From IMG/VR virus record IMGVR_UViG_3300033064_004879, positions 1 through 34,883 of that record: a DNA stretch of 34,883 nt. One strand, given 5' to 3'. The DNA comes from a virus. Made by a program: the position numbers and the translations under genes. Shown one piece after another: positions 1 through 9,329 of the stretch. Positions within the stretch are counted from its first letter, which is position 1, and the number at the start of each line of letters is the position of its first letter. Below the pieces are notes generated by a model. That model was not told where the DNA came from, made no database searches, and saw only the letters and a list, made by a program, of their open reading frames with translations.

Positions 1-1
1 C

Positions 2-337
2 CTGTCAGCTGGTCCCGTACATGATTCTGACTCTGTTTACTATATAGAAATAGTAAAACCGTACCATTCTGGCGATTTTAATGGAGTTACATTATTAAAT
101 GTAAATCTAGTTAACTCGCGCTATAATGAATATGTTGCGGGATATGAGAAGCGCGATTTGTTTGGTGTGTTTGAGTATTTTGATGATCTTGCTAACAGCA
201 AGCACTCTAGAGATGCCCATGATTCATCTGGCGTTTATCAATTATCTGGTGGGTCAAGAGCAGAATACTTAGAGTATTGGGGTGGAAATCACTCCGCGAC
301 GAACGGGATATATGGGTTTGTAGAAAATGAAAGGTAG
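2..337 (+). CDS. 3' end of a probable virion protein (partial)
   Basis: The gene begins before the window. Its visible 111 codons are open from base 2 to a TAG at 335-337, overlapping the next gene's ATG (327) by 11 bases, which suggests translational coupling. The peptide is rich in Tyr, Gly, Asn and Asp and carries no motif I recognise. Because the genes that follow as far as 10828 all look like tail or fibre proteins, a tail, baseplate or fibre role is the natural guess, but this rests on position only. Confidence 0.7.
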   Translation: MSAGPVHDSDSVYYIEIVKPYHSGDFNGVTLLNVNLVNSRYNEYVAGYEKRDLFGVFEYFDDLANSKHSRDAHDSSGVYQLSGGSRAEYLEYWGGNHSATNGIYGFVENER

Positions 338-3300
338 CGTTCAAATAATCCGAGAAGGTTCAGATGGAACTTCTGAGCTTCTGTTTAAAGCTGACAATAT
401 GTTAGTGGATGGTTTGCGCGAAACTATTGCCGACGCATTAACTTTTAAACCGAGTCCGTCCGGTTCGTATGCTCCAATGAATGGAGTCAGCTCCGTTTCT
501 AGTTATCAGATACAAGCATTCTCTCTAGGCAGCGCTAAGGATTATTACGATTTAAGGGATTCTAGATTCTATTTTAGCGCGCAACAAACCAGTAATTCAC
601 ATTATCATCTTTTAAAACCAACAGAGTCTGATAACCCTGAAGGTCTATTTTCTCTAACTGGAAAGATTTTTAATCAATGGAAGTATGAAAATTCTAATTT
701 GGTTGAGGATTTTCCCTACACTCGTTTTGAATTTTCAAGCGGTAAGGCTAGAACAGTGTTTCGTCGCGCCGTACCGATAAGGCTTGGGGGTGATTACTTC
801 GTGTACCTTAAGGGGAAGGCTGATAGAGCAACTTTGGATATTCGTTTTTGTCGTGGTAATAATAACACTCCAATGGAGTATTATGATTACAAGACGAATA
901 AGTTTGCAGCCCCTCTCGACACCACAAAAAGCGCTATTTCTAAAACAGTATTGCTGTCCGCTACGGAAGATGTTTACGAGTGGAAGGTAAAGCTGTATGG
1001 TGAGCAAGAGGACGCTATCTTTTCTGAATGGACTGAGTATTATGTTGAGTTGGAATTCCCATCTTACTCTTTTCGGGATGAGTGGTTTGCTCCGTGGGAT
1101 GCGAACTACAAGAATCCTTTTATTGAATTAAAGAGTTTTGAATTAATTGATTCGCGAAGCCAGATTTTAGGCAATCCTAGATTTCTTGAGGCTCAAAGCA
1201 AACTTCTCAATAGTGCATTTGAGCATACTACCTCTTTTGCTTTTGATTCCGTAAAGAACCTTCCCGCTTGCGAAGCAGTAGGTTTGAAGCGCATATCCGC
1301 TTGGACTCAGTATAATCCACTTGCGATCTATTCAATTGATCCAGGCACCACCGAAACTGCATCGGGTTTGGGTTGGGTTAAACCTGCAAACGCTGGCGTG
1401 TTTAAAGACACCGTGTTTTCATCTATGGTTGATGGAGTAGTTTTGTATGCTTCGTCTGTCGCGCTAGATTCGAGCGGAGCCTCGAACATATCACAGACAT
1501 TTTATCTACAATCAGACTTTAGAAACACTTATGCATTTGGGGATGGTCAATTCAAGAACACCCCCATTAATTTAAATGCTGCGCACGGACAGGCGGATGG
1601 GAACAAAACAGTTGTTTTGTGTTTTGACTCAATGGTTTCAGGAGAGGGTACTGCTGCCAATTGTGGGTATCTGCATATCTCATTTATTAAAAATAATGAT
1701 GGCACTAAGTATAATTTTTCTGCAAATCAAATTACTGGCAAGAAAAACTATTTCTCACCGGACGGCGCAGATCTGATATACTCATTTGCTGCAAAAGACA
1801 CTTGGTATAACGAAGGGGTGCCAATAAATCTTCCTGCCACCGCTGACAATCAAAGCTATACTATCCTAATACGAGGGAGCGGGCGAGTTGGTTCTGGCGG
1901 ATTTTGTTATTATGGTTTAAAAAATGTACGCGTAGCTGACATAGGCTGGGGCTTGTTTAACTACAACGCGTATTCTGTTGCTACTGTTAAATATGTGTAT
2001 CCAAAGGCTCCATTTGCGGTAAGTGGGGAACTGTGTAGTTCCATATATGTTAGTTCCAACGACAATTATGGCGCTATAAGTGTTTATACGAATTTGAGGG
2101 ACATTATAAATAACCCAGTGGACCCCAACAAAGTACAGTTCGTAAGACAGTTTACTGGTCTAGAACCAACCAAGAGTTATGTTGTGACGATCAAAGGTGG
2201 GTACAAAACAAAAGCTCCTGAGTTTTCTACCTTATTAAAAGCGAAGTCTAGAGGTGGCAGATCGAGCGGGTCTTATAATATTCTCGGATCTTGGTTTACA
2301 GATGCCAGCAACCCAAGCTCAACAAATATTGTTTCTGAACTAACACCATACTCCAACAGAACAGGTGTTACACGGTCTACCTTTCCATCCTTCCAAAAAA
2401 CACTAGACTCTCTGTCAGTAGCACCTACTGATTGGGGTGTCATTCTTGCCGCCTCCGCCTCTATATCAGAACAGGTCACTGCTAACACTGGTGAGTATAT
2501 TTTCTCAGTTGATGTGTTTAACGAGACAGCTGATGGTTCCTACTTCGTACTGAGTTCGTTACGAGCAGCTAACATCCATACTTTCTTTAATTGGGACGAT
2601 GGTGAATGGGAATCATTTACTCCCGCACAAGCTCCTTTCTATGGTGGCGAGACTTCTGGACCTTACTTTTTACAGTTACCAAGTACGCCGAGCAAAAATA
2701 GTTTCGACCACTATAAGTATGATGTGGTCATACCACTAAACACACAGTCTAATGTAGAGGTGTTTGGCAAACCAACATTGGATACTTATGGTTCCCGTGG
2801 GGATTGGAGACTAACAGCTTCTGTGTATGGTCCAACTTTTTCTGGGGCAGGAAAAGTTTCAATCTCAAATATCGCAATGCGGGGGTCTGGATTAAGTCCG
2901 TCCGTTGATATTTGGAAAGAGCTTTATTACGATTTTTCTAATCGTCGCTGGATACCACTGTTACCAGCCCCATTTAACACAACTACATTCAGTGCATTAG
3001 AGGGTCCGTCTGTAAACGGGTATATCCCGTTCGTTTATACAGTACAGAACCCAATAACAAATATGTGTGTGTCCGGGTTAGACCGAGACGCAGAATATCA
3101 ATTGAATGTGGTGGATATATCAGGTGGTGAGTATTTCATTAACAATATCAGCATAACTGATTTTTCCTTGTTAATGGATTCTGGTAAAGAGTCATGGGTA
3201 AGGGATCGAAGAATCTTTACCAGTGAACCTTACGCCGACAAAAAATTCTTTGGGTGGGGAAAATCAACTGTGGTTAAGTTGTTCAATAACGGATTGCTTA

Positions 3301-4649
3301 CTGACCCTGCTAACCCTTCCACTTTTAGTCTTGGGTTTATTCCACCTGGCGCATACCAGGCGCGGCTGAAAACACCAGTTTCATTTGCAGCCGCAACCTC
3401 AAATTACGCTCCTAGTTTTCAATTTCATTTGCTTAACAATTCGATTCGGCATAGCCCTTGGGTTATTCGAAATATTAAATTAGCAGACTATGAGTTAAAA
3501 AGAGGCGACTTCTTTTCCATTGGGTGGGATGCTGTCGCGTATGCTGATTCAGTCGGGTTTAATGTAAGAACATTTATACAGGCGACTGGCGACAAGGGGA
3601 TTTATTCTTTTAACACCAACACCAGTTCGTGGGAACCAGACTCAAACGCCAAGGAAGATTCATTCCTAGTGAAAGGATCACAAGCATCGTTTGGTCCCCT
3701 ATCCTCATCAAACGATACTTGTAGTTGGACTCACATCATAACACCAAGAATACCTTTCCTTGATTTGGGAAACACTACAATTATCGCTGGTTTACGGATG
3801 GTCAACCGAGACGGCGGCGGGAATGAGCAGATAAACTTGAAGGGGTTTAGGGTTTATAAGGTAACAGAAACGCCAGCATCAGATTATAGAGTGTCCGGTG
3901 ACACATTCCTTTTCCCAGAATTTCCATCCCCCACACACAGAACGCTGCAAGCTGTTGGAAGTGCAGGTGCTGAGTTAGGCCAATTTTTAAACAGAATTAA
4001 TTTCTTTGATTACACAGCCTTTAGCGGTGCAGGATTTTCTTCTACGGAGGAAAATAATAACCCTTGCAATCCATCTGTAACTGGGGAATTAACTTTTGAA
4101 CAGGCTGTTTCAATGGGGGCTTATTTACCATCAGGTGGCTTATGGTTTAGAGAGGGCTCTTTAGGACAAGCAGCAAATTTAGGCTTGCTGTCTGGCACTT
4201 TAAATTTATGGGGCGTTGTAAACAGTGACGGGTACATTTATCCTAACCCAGGTGCTGGATTAGCTGCTTTGGACGCATCCGCAGGTTTCATAGCCTCTTC
4301 TATTAGTGATGGTGGGTCATACCCTCAACAGAAACGCCTCAGGTATATTTTGAGGATTCACAAAGACGATTGGCGTTTTCTTGATACATACTATGGAGGT
4401 ATCGGCGCTTTGGGTCTTAATTGTTTAGACTATAAAAAGAGTTACGCCAAACTCGGCACTGATCTTCATTTAAGCGCGATTGGATCTTATGTGGCTGATA
4501 CTCCAGTGGCTCTATATAATTTAGATCCAACACGAAATCCAGTTTTCAAGTTGGTATCTAAGAAGGTTATGTTCCCACCAGGGCTACATATTGACTACGC
4601 GACCACGAATTTTTTGACCATCATTTGGGATTTTGACCCACTACTATAA
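327..4649 (+). CDS. Giant multi-module tail/fibre or baseplate-associated protein (1440 aa)
   Basis: A 1440-residue virion protein, probably a host-facing adhesin or tail decoration. The first ~38 residues (with DGTSEL at 13-18 and Asn24) align without gaps to the start of the 203-aa protein downstream, and the last ~30 residues (ending FLTIIWDFDP) resemble that protein's end. Between them lies a chain of aromatic, Gly/Ser/Asn-rich beta-sandwich-like modules, several ending in a similar strand: LKSFELID near 270, LKNVRVAD near 530, ISNIAMRG near 846, INNISITD near 940, IRNIKLAD near 1050 and LKGFRVYK near 1173. Such strands recall jelly-roll carbohydrate-binding modules; that is inference from pattern. 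No catalytic motif or signal peptide is visible. It overlaps the partial gene before it and ends one base before the next ATG. It could equally be a structural baseplate protein. Confidence 0.8.
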   Translation: MKGSVQIIREGSDGTSELLFKADNMLVDGLRETIADALTFKPSPSGSYAPMNGVSSVSSYQIQAFSLGSAKDYYDLRDSRFYFSAQQTSNSHYHLLKPTESDNPEGLFSLTGKIFNQWKYENSNLVEDFPYTRFEFSSGKARTVFRRAVPIRLGGDYFVYLKGKADRATLDIRFCRGNNNTPMEYYDYKTNKFAAPLDTTKSAISKTVLLSATEDVYEWKVKLYGEQEDAIFSEWTEYYVELEFPSYSFRDEWFAPWDANYKNPFIELKSFELIDSRSQILGNPRFLEAQSKLLNSAFEHTTSFAFDSVKNLPACEAVGLKRISAWTQYNPLAIYSIDPGTTETASGLGWVKPANAGVFKDTVFSSMVDGVVLYASSVALDSSGASNISQTFYLQSDFRNTYAFGDGQFKNTPINLNAAHGQADGNKTVVLCFDSMVSGEGTAANCGYLHISFIKNNDGTKYNFSANQITGKKNYFSPDGADLIYSFAAKDTWYNEGVPINLPATADNQSYTILIRGSGRVGSGGFCYYGLKNVRVADIGWGLFNYNAYSVATVKYVYPKAPFAVSGELCSSIYVSSNDNYGAISVYTNLRDIINNPVDPNKVQFVRQFTGLEPTKSYVVTIKGGYKTKAPEFSTLLKAKSRGGRSSGSYNILGSWFTDASNPSSTNIVSELTPYSNRTGVTRSTFPSFQKTLDSLSVAPTDWGVILAASASISEQVTANTGEYIFSVDVFNETADGSYFVLSSLRAANIHTFFNWDDGEWESFTPAQAPFYGGETSGPYFLQLPSTPSKNSFDHYKYDVVIPLNTQSNVEVFGKPTLDTYGSRGDWRLTASVYGPTFSGAGKVSISNIAMRGSGLSPSVDIWKELYYDFSNRRWIPLLPAPFNTTTFSALEGPSVNGYIPFVYTVQNPITNMCVSGLDRDAEYQLNVVDISGGEYFINNISITDFSLLMDSGKESWVRDRRIFTSEPYADKKFFGWGKSTVVKLFNNGLLTDPANPSTFSLGFIPPGAYQARLKTPVSFAAATSNYAPSFQFHLLNNSIRHSPWVIRNIKLADYELKRGDFFSIGWDAVAYADSVGFNVRTFIQATGDKGIYSFNTNTSSWEPDSNAKEDSFLVKGSQASFGPLSSSNDTCSWTHIITPRIPFLDLGNTTIIAGLRMVNRDGGGNEQINLKGFRVYKVTETPASDYRVSGDTFLFPEFPSPTHRTLQAVGSAGAELGQFLNRINFFDYTAFSGAGFSSTEENNNPCNPSVTGELTFEQAVSMGAYLPSGGLWFREGSLGQAANLGLLSGTLNLWGVVNSDGYIYPNPGAGLAALDASAGFIASSISDGGSYPQQKRLRYILRIHKDDWRFLDTYYGGIGALGLNCLDYKKSYAKLGTDLHLSAIGSYVADTPVALYNLDPTRNPVFKLVSKKVMFPPGLHIDYATTNFLTIIWDFDPLL

Positions 4650-4651
4650 TA
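4642..4651 (+). promoter_or_regulatory. TACTATAATA element at the start of the 203-aa gene
   Basis: TACTATAATA ends on the A of the ATG at 4651 and spans the stop of the 1440-aa gene. It is identical to the elements at 23226 (plus) and 24328-24337 (minus). Since it overlaps a start codon, a transcript from it would begin inside the gene; it may be chance or act on a downstream gene. Confidence 0.25.
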
Positions 4652-5262
4652 TGAATTTCTCTTTTCTTGAAAAACTTAACCCTCAAGGGTACTTGGAAGT
4701 TTGGAAACATTATCCTGACGGGACAAGAGAGTTGCACTATGCCGATAAAAATGTCATAACAAGTGGTATGGGTGCTACCTTGGCAGAACTCATGGACGCT
4801 GCTGAAACAGTCTCTGTTGAGAATTTTCAAATTGTGTATTTTAAAGCTGGGTCTTCCGGCAATAATGAGTTGCAAGTATCGGGGACAGGGGATCTGTCTG
4901 GCCCATTCACAGCGGTAGACTACGGTCCCAACAGTACAATGGATATAAAGATCCATAATCTAATTCGTGATGGGGCAAAGACTACTGGAACTGGTGGAGC
5001 AAACACATTTGGAGTGATTCCACACGCATACATCAAAAGGGTTAGCCCTACTAGATGCATGTGGCAAATAATTTTGGATGAACAAACCGCCAATGTCGGG
5101 GATGAAACTCCCGCTAGATGGATTGATGAGATAGGGTTATTCAGCAAAAACCCTTATCGAGAAGCAGTAGATGCATCTATGTTGTGCGCGTATCGTTGGT
5201 TCAAACCTGTGTATAAGACTGATGCTTTCACATTGGTCATTCGGTGGATTATTGACTTCTAA
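4651..5262 (+). CDS. Small tail/baseplate structural protein sharing both ends with the 1440-aa protein
   Basis: A 203-aa protein. I chose the ATG at 4651, one base after the TAA of the giant gene; an upstream in-frame TTG at 4633 would overlap that gene and adds no conserved residues. Residues 13-48 align gaplessly with residues 3-38 of the 1440-aa protein (DGT.EL at 23-28, Asn34, Gly39). The C-terminus (IDEIGLF followed by a last segment ending RWIIDF) also resembles the giant's end. The pair therefore looks like a minimal version and an expanded version of one scaffold. The likely role is a baseplate- or fibre-attachment protein in the tail tip, inferred from relatives' context and not from a motif. 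The next gene starts two bases after its stop. Confidence 0.75.
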   Translation: MNFSFLEKLNPQGYLEVWKHYPDGTRELHYADKNVITSGMGATLAELMDAAETVSVENFQIVYFKAGSSGNNELQVSGTGDLSGPFTAVDYGPNSTMDIKIHNLIRDGAKTTGTGGANTFGVIPHAYIKRVSPTRCMWQIILDEQTANVGDETPARWIDEIGLFSKNPYREAVDASMLCAYRWFKPVYKTDAFTLVIRWIIDF

Positions 5263-5264
5263 TC

Positions 5265-8200
5265 ATGGCAAGCTATAAAGACATTACTAGTTCGGGCGGC
5301 AATGGGATCCTACCTTTGGAGTGGGATGTTAATGTCCCTAAATATGACCCCAGTTCTTTTTATTCCTGGGAGCAAGACAATATACCCCTATGGTCTTTGG
5401 AGCGGCGTGGGAATATTTTGTACAACGCTATGGGCTTTCCTGGTGGAAACCCGGAGGGTATTACCTTCGTACTGTCCAGCGCAGGAAATGTTGATGAGAG
5501 CAATGGAGTTTATGATTCAATCGCTGATATTGTTGAGCGTATCCCAAAAAGGTTAAAATTCCCTGTCTTAGTGGAGATATGCACTTATGGGGATCTTGGA
5601 ACTTTAGACCTTGGTAACATTACATGTGAAGGAGATGGGATTCTTGAATTTAGAAACCGAGCCTTCTTCGAAGATACTCACGCATCCTCGCAAGGCATTG
5701 TCAGTCTTACTGGCGGTCCAGATGGTGCTAGTAATTTTATAAACAATGTTTATTCTTTAGAAGCGTCGTCTGATATGATAAACGCTTCCTCTACTCGCCT
5801 AGGTGTTATATTTGGCGATACTGTAAATTGGCAGACCCACGGTCGTTTCATTACGGCACAAGGACCAGACACAGATAGAGAAATGCATAACCTCACTGTG
5901 CATATCAGCAGCGGTACAGGCGTTACTCCATTCACTATAACTAATGGTGACAATGGTAAATTTAAATTTGACCCATACAGTCCATTCCAGGACAGGTCTA
6001 TTTCAGCTTTAGATGCTTCCGCGTACTACGGATCTTCAATCAATTCGTTCATGCGCGGTACAAAACGAGAAGTAACTTACACACAAGGACAGAGCACTTT
6101 AGTTGGGTATGGTAACTATTTCTCGAAGGTGCGGGTTAAGGATTGTCAAGGTAGTGTTATATTCCGAAATATTCTTGTGGATACTGCTTCTGGTGTGGAT
6201 AATGTCCACACTGACGGCACAATGCACATAGAAGAGGATGGTTGGGAAATAGATGGTAGCGAAGTCATCCTGGATAACACTGCGGCGTTTAGAGCTTTTG
6301 GTGTTGGCTACCATGTGAAAAATTCCCGTATTAAACTCACGGGTCATATGATCGCATGGCGAAACTATACCAAAGCAGGGAAAACTAACGCGGACAGAAC
6401 TGCGGACGGAACTGGAATGTTGGCAGTGAATACTGATATTCTATTTGATGCGACCGCATATCCACACAGCAGAAAATCACTGTTGTATTTTGGAAAGAGT
6501 AAGCGTGGAATGGATTTACGCAACTCTACTGTCCGTGGTGGTATTTATTGGGCGACGGCTTCTGGAATGCCCAACGGCGGATCTACAAAACTAGGAGCGA
6601 GTTACAACTCACACCAAGGAACGAGTTACGCCGCACTGTCTGGTGCTGGTGGAGACTTGCATACCACTATTCTTCATTTTTCAGAATGTAACGAGAATGG
6701 TCTACATTTAGAAGGCACCGACTTTGAATTCAAAGGAAGACTTAGTTCTTACCTTAACCAAGTTAACGGAATTGAAGCTCGGAGGTCACAACTCCGTTTA
6801 GCCCAATTTACTGTAAACCATAATTCTGAATTTGGCATTCGGCTTGAGGGTACGCAGCTCATATATGGCATAAATTCTGATCTTCTTCTTTCTAAGCCAG
6901 ATGCGTATGCTATTCATTTATACTGCAACACTTCGTTTGCTAATGGCGCAAATGACACCTCGAAACGAGTTCGAGCACGCGCTCAATTCCATGTAGATTC
7001 AAACAATCAAAATCTACTTGTTGATAAAGCTTCCTCAGTGTCCCCATTCCGCGTTAACGCTATACCAGTTAAATTTGGTCGGTGGGGTGGATCAGATTGG
7101 TTGTATGATACTTTGGGCACGGCGAGTAGTGCCTTGCCAGCCAACCATTATGGGGCTACTCCGTTCCGGGCTGGCAATAAGCCAGGTATTGTTGTTTCCA
7201 ACAATTCTTCCGCTGAAATAGTTCACTTGCAGTATGCTGTTAATAGCACCGACACTTGTAAAGGGAAGGTAGCAATTGCGTCAAATGGATCCACATTATT
7301 CCTTCGTGGTTCATCTGCTGCTGCAACAACTTTTAATTACTACCCTGTCAATACTGTCCTCACCCAATTTAGAAGTTGGCTAACAGCTGGTGTAGTCGCA
7401 ATTTCTAATTCTAAAGTCGAGATTACTGGACCAACAAAAACAGCGCGTTTTGGTGTGCCTTTCTTGGCGGAAGATAATTCACAGTTTGTTTGCAAACCGC
7501 CAACTCTTGTTGGCACAGACAATATCTTAGATATTTCTGGTTACACTTTACTCACCGTGTCTTCTAACCATACTTCGTTAGAGGTACATGCTACACGATC
7601 ATGTTTGGTCGCAAATAAAAAATCTGGAATCGTTTTCTATGCTGTCGGTGGAAAAACTAGATCCACTTCCAATGGATCCAATGTACTTAACTCTGTTGAT
7701 GTATTTTCTACGGAGTACGCTGATACCCTATTAGTTGGGGATCACTTTAATCAATTTTTACACGCTACCTCTGGTGGTTATGTAAAAATGTATCCCAACG
7801 CATTCACCAGCGCTGTCGCTACACTTCCTGCTGTACAGGTAGACATAGTAAATGCGTTTGACCCCACAAAGAGATTTATTCTTCCTGCGACTGAGCACGC
7901 CGCGCATACAACTGGTGGTATGTGTGTTCGCGCCGTGATGGATAGTTTTGTGGATGTAAACTTAGTGAACTTCCATATGTTCACTGCCCCAAGTTCATTA
8001 TCAGGAGCTTACTATAATTACGCTGGGTCTGGGTGTGAATATTGTCCCGATGCTGCTGGCGATTCAGGAGGTGGTAATACTACCCCGCCTGGGGGTACAG
8101 GGTTTACTGAAGTTCCAGCCCCGCCTGGGGGTGGTTTACCTCCAGGAATGTTTGAAGTCGGCGGTGGAGGAACAGGCGGAGGTCCAGGCGAATTAGAAGA

Positions 8201-9329
8201 TTGGACTGCTGGTCGCATCAAAGATAACCCAGGATCGACCAATACTTTTGGTACTAACTCTACCGCAGCCGGGGAAGGACATTCCACCTATATCACTGCG
8301 GGTAAAGGTAACAACAGTGCGTTCATGAATCTGGAACACCCCACTGATCCGACAGTTATAGGGGATGAGATGAGTACGGGTGCCCGCCGAGAATTGTATG
8401 GAACGGACGCAGACGGTAATGACATATGGTCCCAGATTGACTGGGAAACAGTCCAGCCAAGTTGCATGGGCAGCCAAATCCACATTTGGAATATCGCTGA
8501 TTCTTCTAGGATCCACGCAGCAAACTGCCTACTAAATGGTGTGGACCCAGAAACTCACTGTCTTAACACTGCAAACTACCACGGTCCAACGGGGAAATGG
8601 TTCAACGGCGTAGCCTTGGATTACTACGGGTTGGGTGGTCGCAGGACTAGTTATGGCGCTTTAGGAAACGCCCACCATAACAACGGAATCTTTAGGTTGA
8701 TGTTGTCCACTCGCGGGGACTTAAAAACATTCTACTCTGTGAGTTCTTTAAGTTCTAATACTAATGTTTGGAAAGACACTGAAGCATCTGGTGGATGCGC
8801 TTTGGATCAAATAAACGGTGCAGGTTATATGCACTGGACACAATGCGTTCGTCCTCTCGATGGATCTGACGAGAGGCGCTTGTTCAGGCAGGATAACGAC
8901 TACCCTGAAGGTGACTATCAGACCTCCTCTGCTGGCAGAGTGTTCGGGTGGGGATATCCAGCGCAAGCAATTTATAGCGGTGTAGGGACAATACAGAGCC
9001 GCATGAGTGGCTTCAGTGCTTACAACGCGCTTTCAAGTACGACTCCAGATACCGCGTTCTTCTACGCTTCCATGGCACCAGTAATGCCAATGCCTCCTTT
9101 ACACATGGAATGGCAGGGGTACTTGCGGAACTTCTTTGACCAGACCGCATCTAATGTATGGCAAAACACCAAGCATCTATCCGAGGATAAAGTTAACGGT
9201 GTGTCTATCTATAGATCCCACAGGGGTACATTCAACGGCGGCGAAGGCAGGGATGGTGACACGAAGTGGTCTTCTTTCGGGGTTGGAGTTAGATCTCTCA
9301 ACCTATTTGACCTAGATAGAGTATTGTAA
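5265..9329 (+). CDS. Large beta-helix tail fibre/tailspike-like protein (1354 aa)
   Basis: A 1354-residue virion protein. The N-terminus has the motif DNIPLWSLERR (about residues 38-48), echoed in the next protein (DNLPLKDL), probably a shared docking segment. Residues ~100-800 read as a right-handed parallel beta-helix, with repeated turns of the type NENGLHLEGT (~474), VNGIEARRSQ (~499) and EFGIRLEGTQ (~521). A Gly/Pro-rich hinge (about 930-975) separates it from a C-terminal domain rich in Trp, His, Asn and Gly that is probably the receptor-facing tip. Beta-helix proteins on phage tails often bind or cut surface polysaccharide; no catalytic residues can be named here. The stop overlaps the next ATG by one base (TAATG). 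The fold call is from repeat pattern only. Confidence 0.8.
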   Translation: MASYKDITSSGGNGILPLEWDVNVPKYDPSSFYSWEQDNIPLWSLERRGNILYNAMGFPGGNPEGITFVLSSAGNVDESNGVYDSIADIVERIPKRLKFPVLVEICTYGDLGTLDLGNITCEGDGILEFRNRAFFEDTHASSQGIVSLTGGPDGASNFINNVYSLEASSDMINASSTRLGVIFGDTVNWQTHGRFITAQGPDTDREMHNLTVHISSGTGVTPFTITNGDNGKFKFDPYSPFQDRSISALDASAYYGSSINSFMRGTKREVTYTQGQSTLVGYGNYFSKVRVKDCQGSVIFRNILVDTASGVDNVHTDGTMHIEEDGWEIDGSEVILDNTAAFRAFGVGYHVKNSRIKLTGHMIAWRNYTKAGKTNADRTADGTGMLAVNTDILFDATAYPHSRKSLLYFGKSKRGMDLRNSTVRGGIYWATASGMPNGGSTKLGASYNSHQGTSYAALSGAGGDLHTTILHFSECNENGLHLEGTDFEFKGRLSSYLNQVNGIEARRSQLRLAQFTVNHNSEFGIRLEGTQLIYGINSDLLLSKPDAYAIHLYCNTSFANGANDTSKRVRARAQFHVDSNNQNLLVDKASSVSPFRVNAIPVKFGRWGGSDWLYDTLGTASSALPANHYGATPFRAGNKPGIVVSNNSSAEIVHLQYAVNSTDTCKGKVAIASNGSTLFLRGSSAAATTFNYYPVNTVLTQFRSWLTAGVVAISNSKVEITGPTKTARFGVPFLAEDNSQFVCKPPTLVGTDNILDISGYTLLTVSSNHTSLEVHATRSCLVANKKSGIVFYAVGGKTRSTSNGSNVLNSVDVFSTEYADTLLVGDHFNQFLHATSGGYVKMYPNAFTSAVATLPAVQVDIVNAFDPTKRFILPATEHAAHTTGGMCVRAVMDSFVDVNLVNFHMFTAPSSLSGAYYNYAGSGCEYCPDAAGDSGGGNTTPPGGTGFTEVPAPPGGGLPPGMFEVGGGGTGGGPGELEDWTAGRIKDNPGSTNTFGTNSTAAGEGHSTYITAGKGNNSAFMNLEHPTDPTVIGDEMSTGARRELYGTDADGNDIWSQIDWETVQPSCMGSQIHIWNIADSSRIHAANCLLNGVDPETHCLNTANYHGPTGKWFNGVALDYYGLGGRRTSYGALGNAHHNNGIFRLMLSTRGDLKTFYSVSSLSSNTNVWKDTEASGGCALDQINGAGYMHWTQCVRPLDGSDERRLFRQDNDYPEGDYQTSSAGRVFGWGYPAQAIYSGVGTIQSRMSGFSAYNALSSTTPDTAFFYASMAPVMPMPPLHMEWQGYLRNFFDQTASNVWQNTKHLSEDKVNGVSIYRSHRGTFNGGEGRDGDTKWSSFGVGVRSLNLFDLDRVL

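Noticed and set aside
2105-2112. TATAAATA inside the 1440-aa gene
   Set aside because: It is within a long coding region with no gene start nearby; chance is likely in AT-rich DNA.
4633-4650. TTG start extending the 203-aa protein by six residues
   Set aside because: It overlaps the giant gene's end, and the alignment with the giant's N-terminus begins well after the ATG at 4651.
8050-8200. Short GC-rich repeats as a CRISPR-like or regulatory array
   Set aside because: Only two copies, in frame, coding a Gly/Pro hinge; explained by protein composition.
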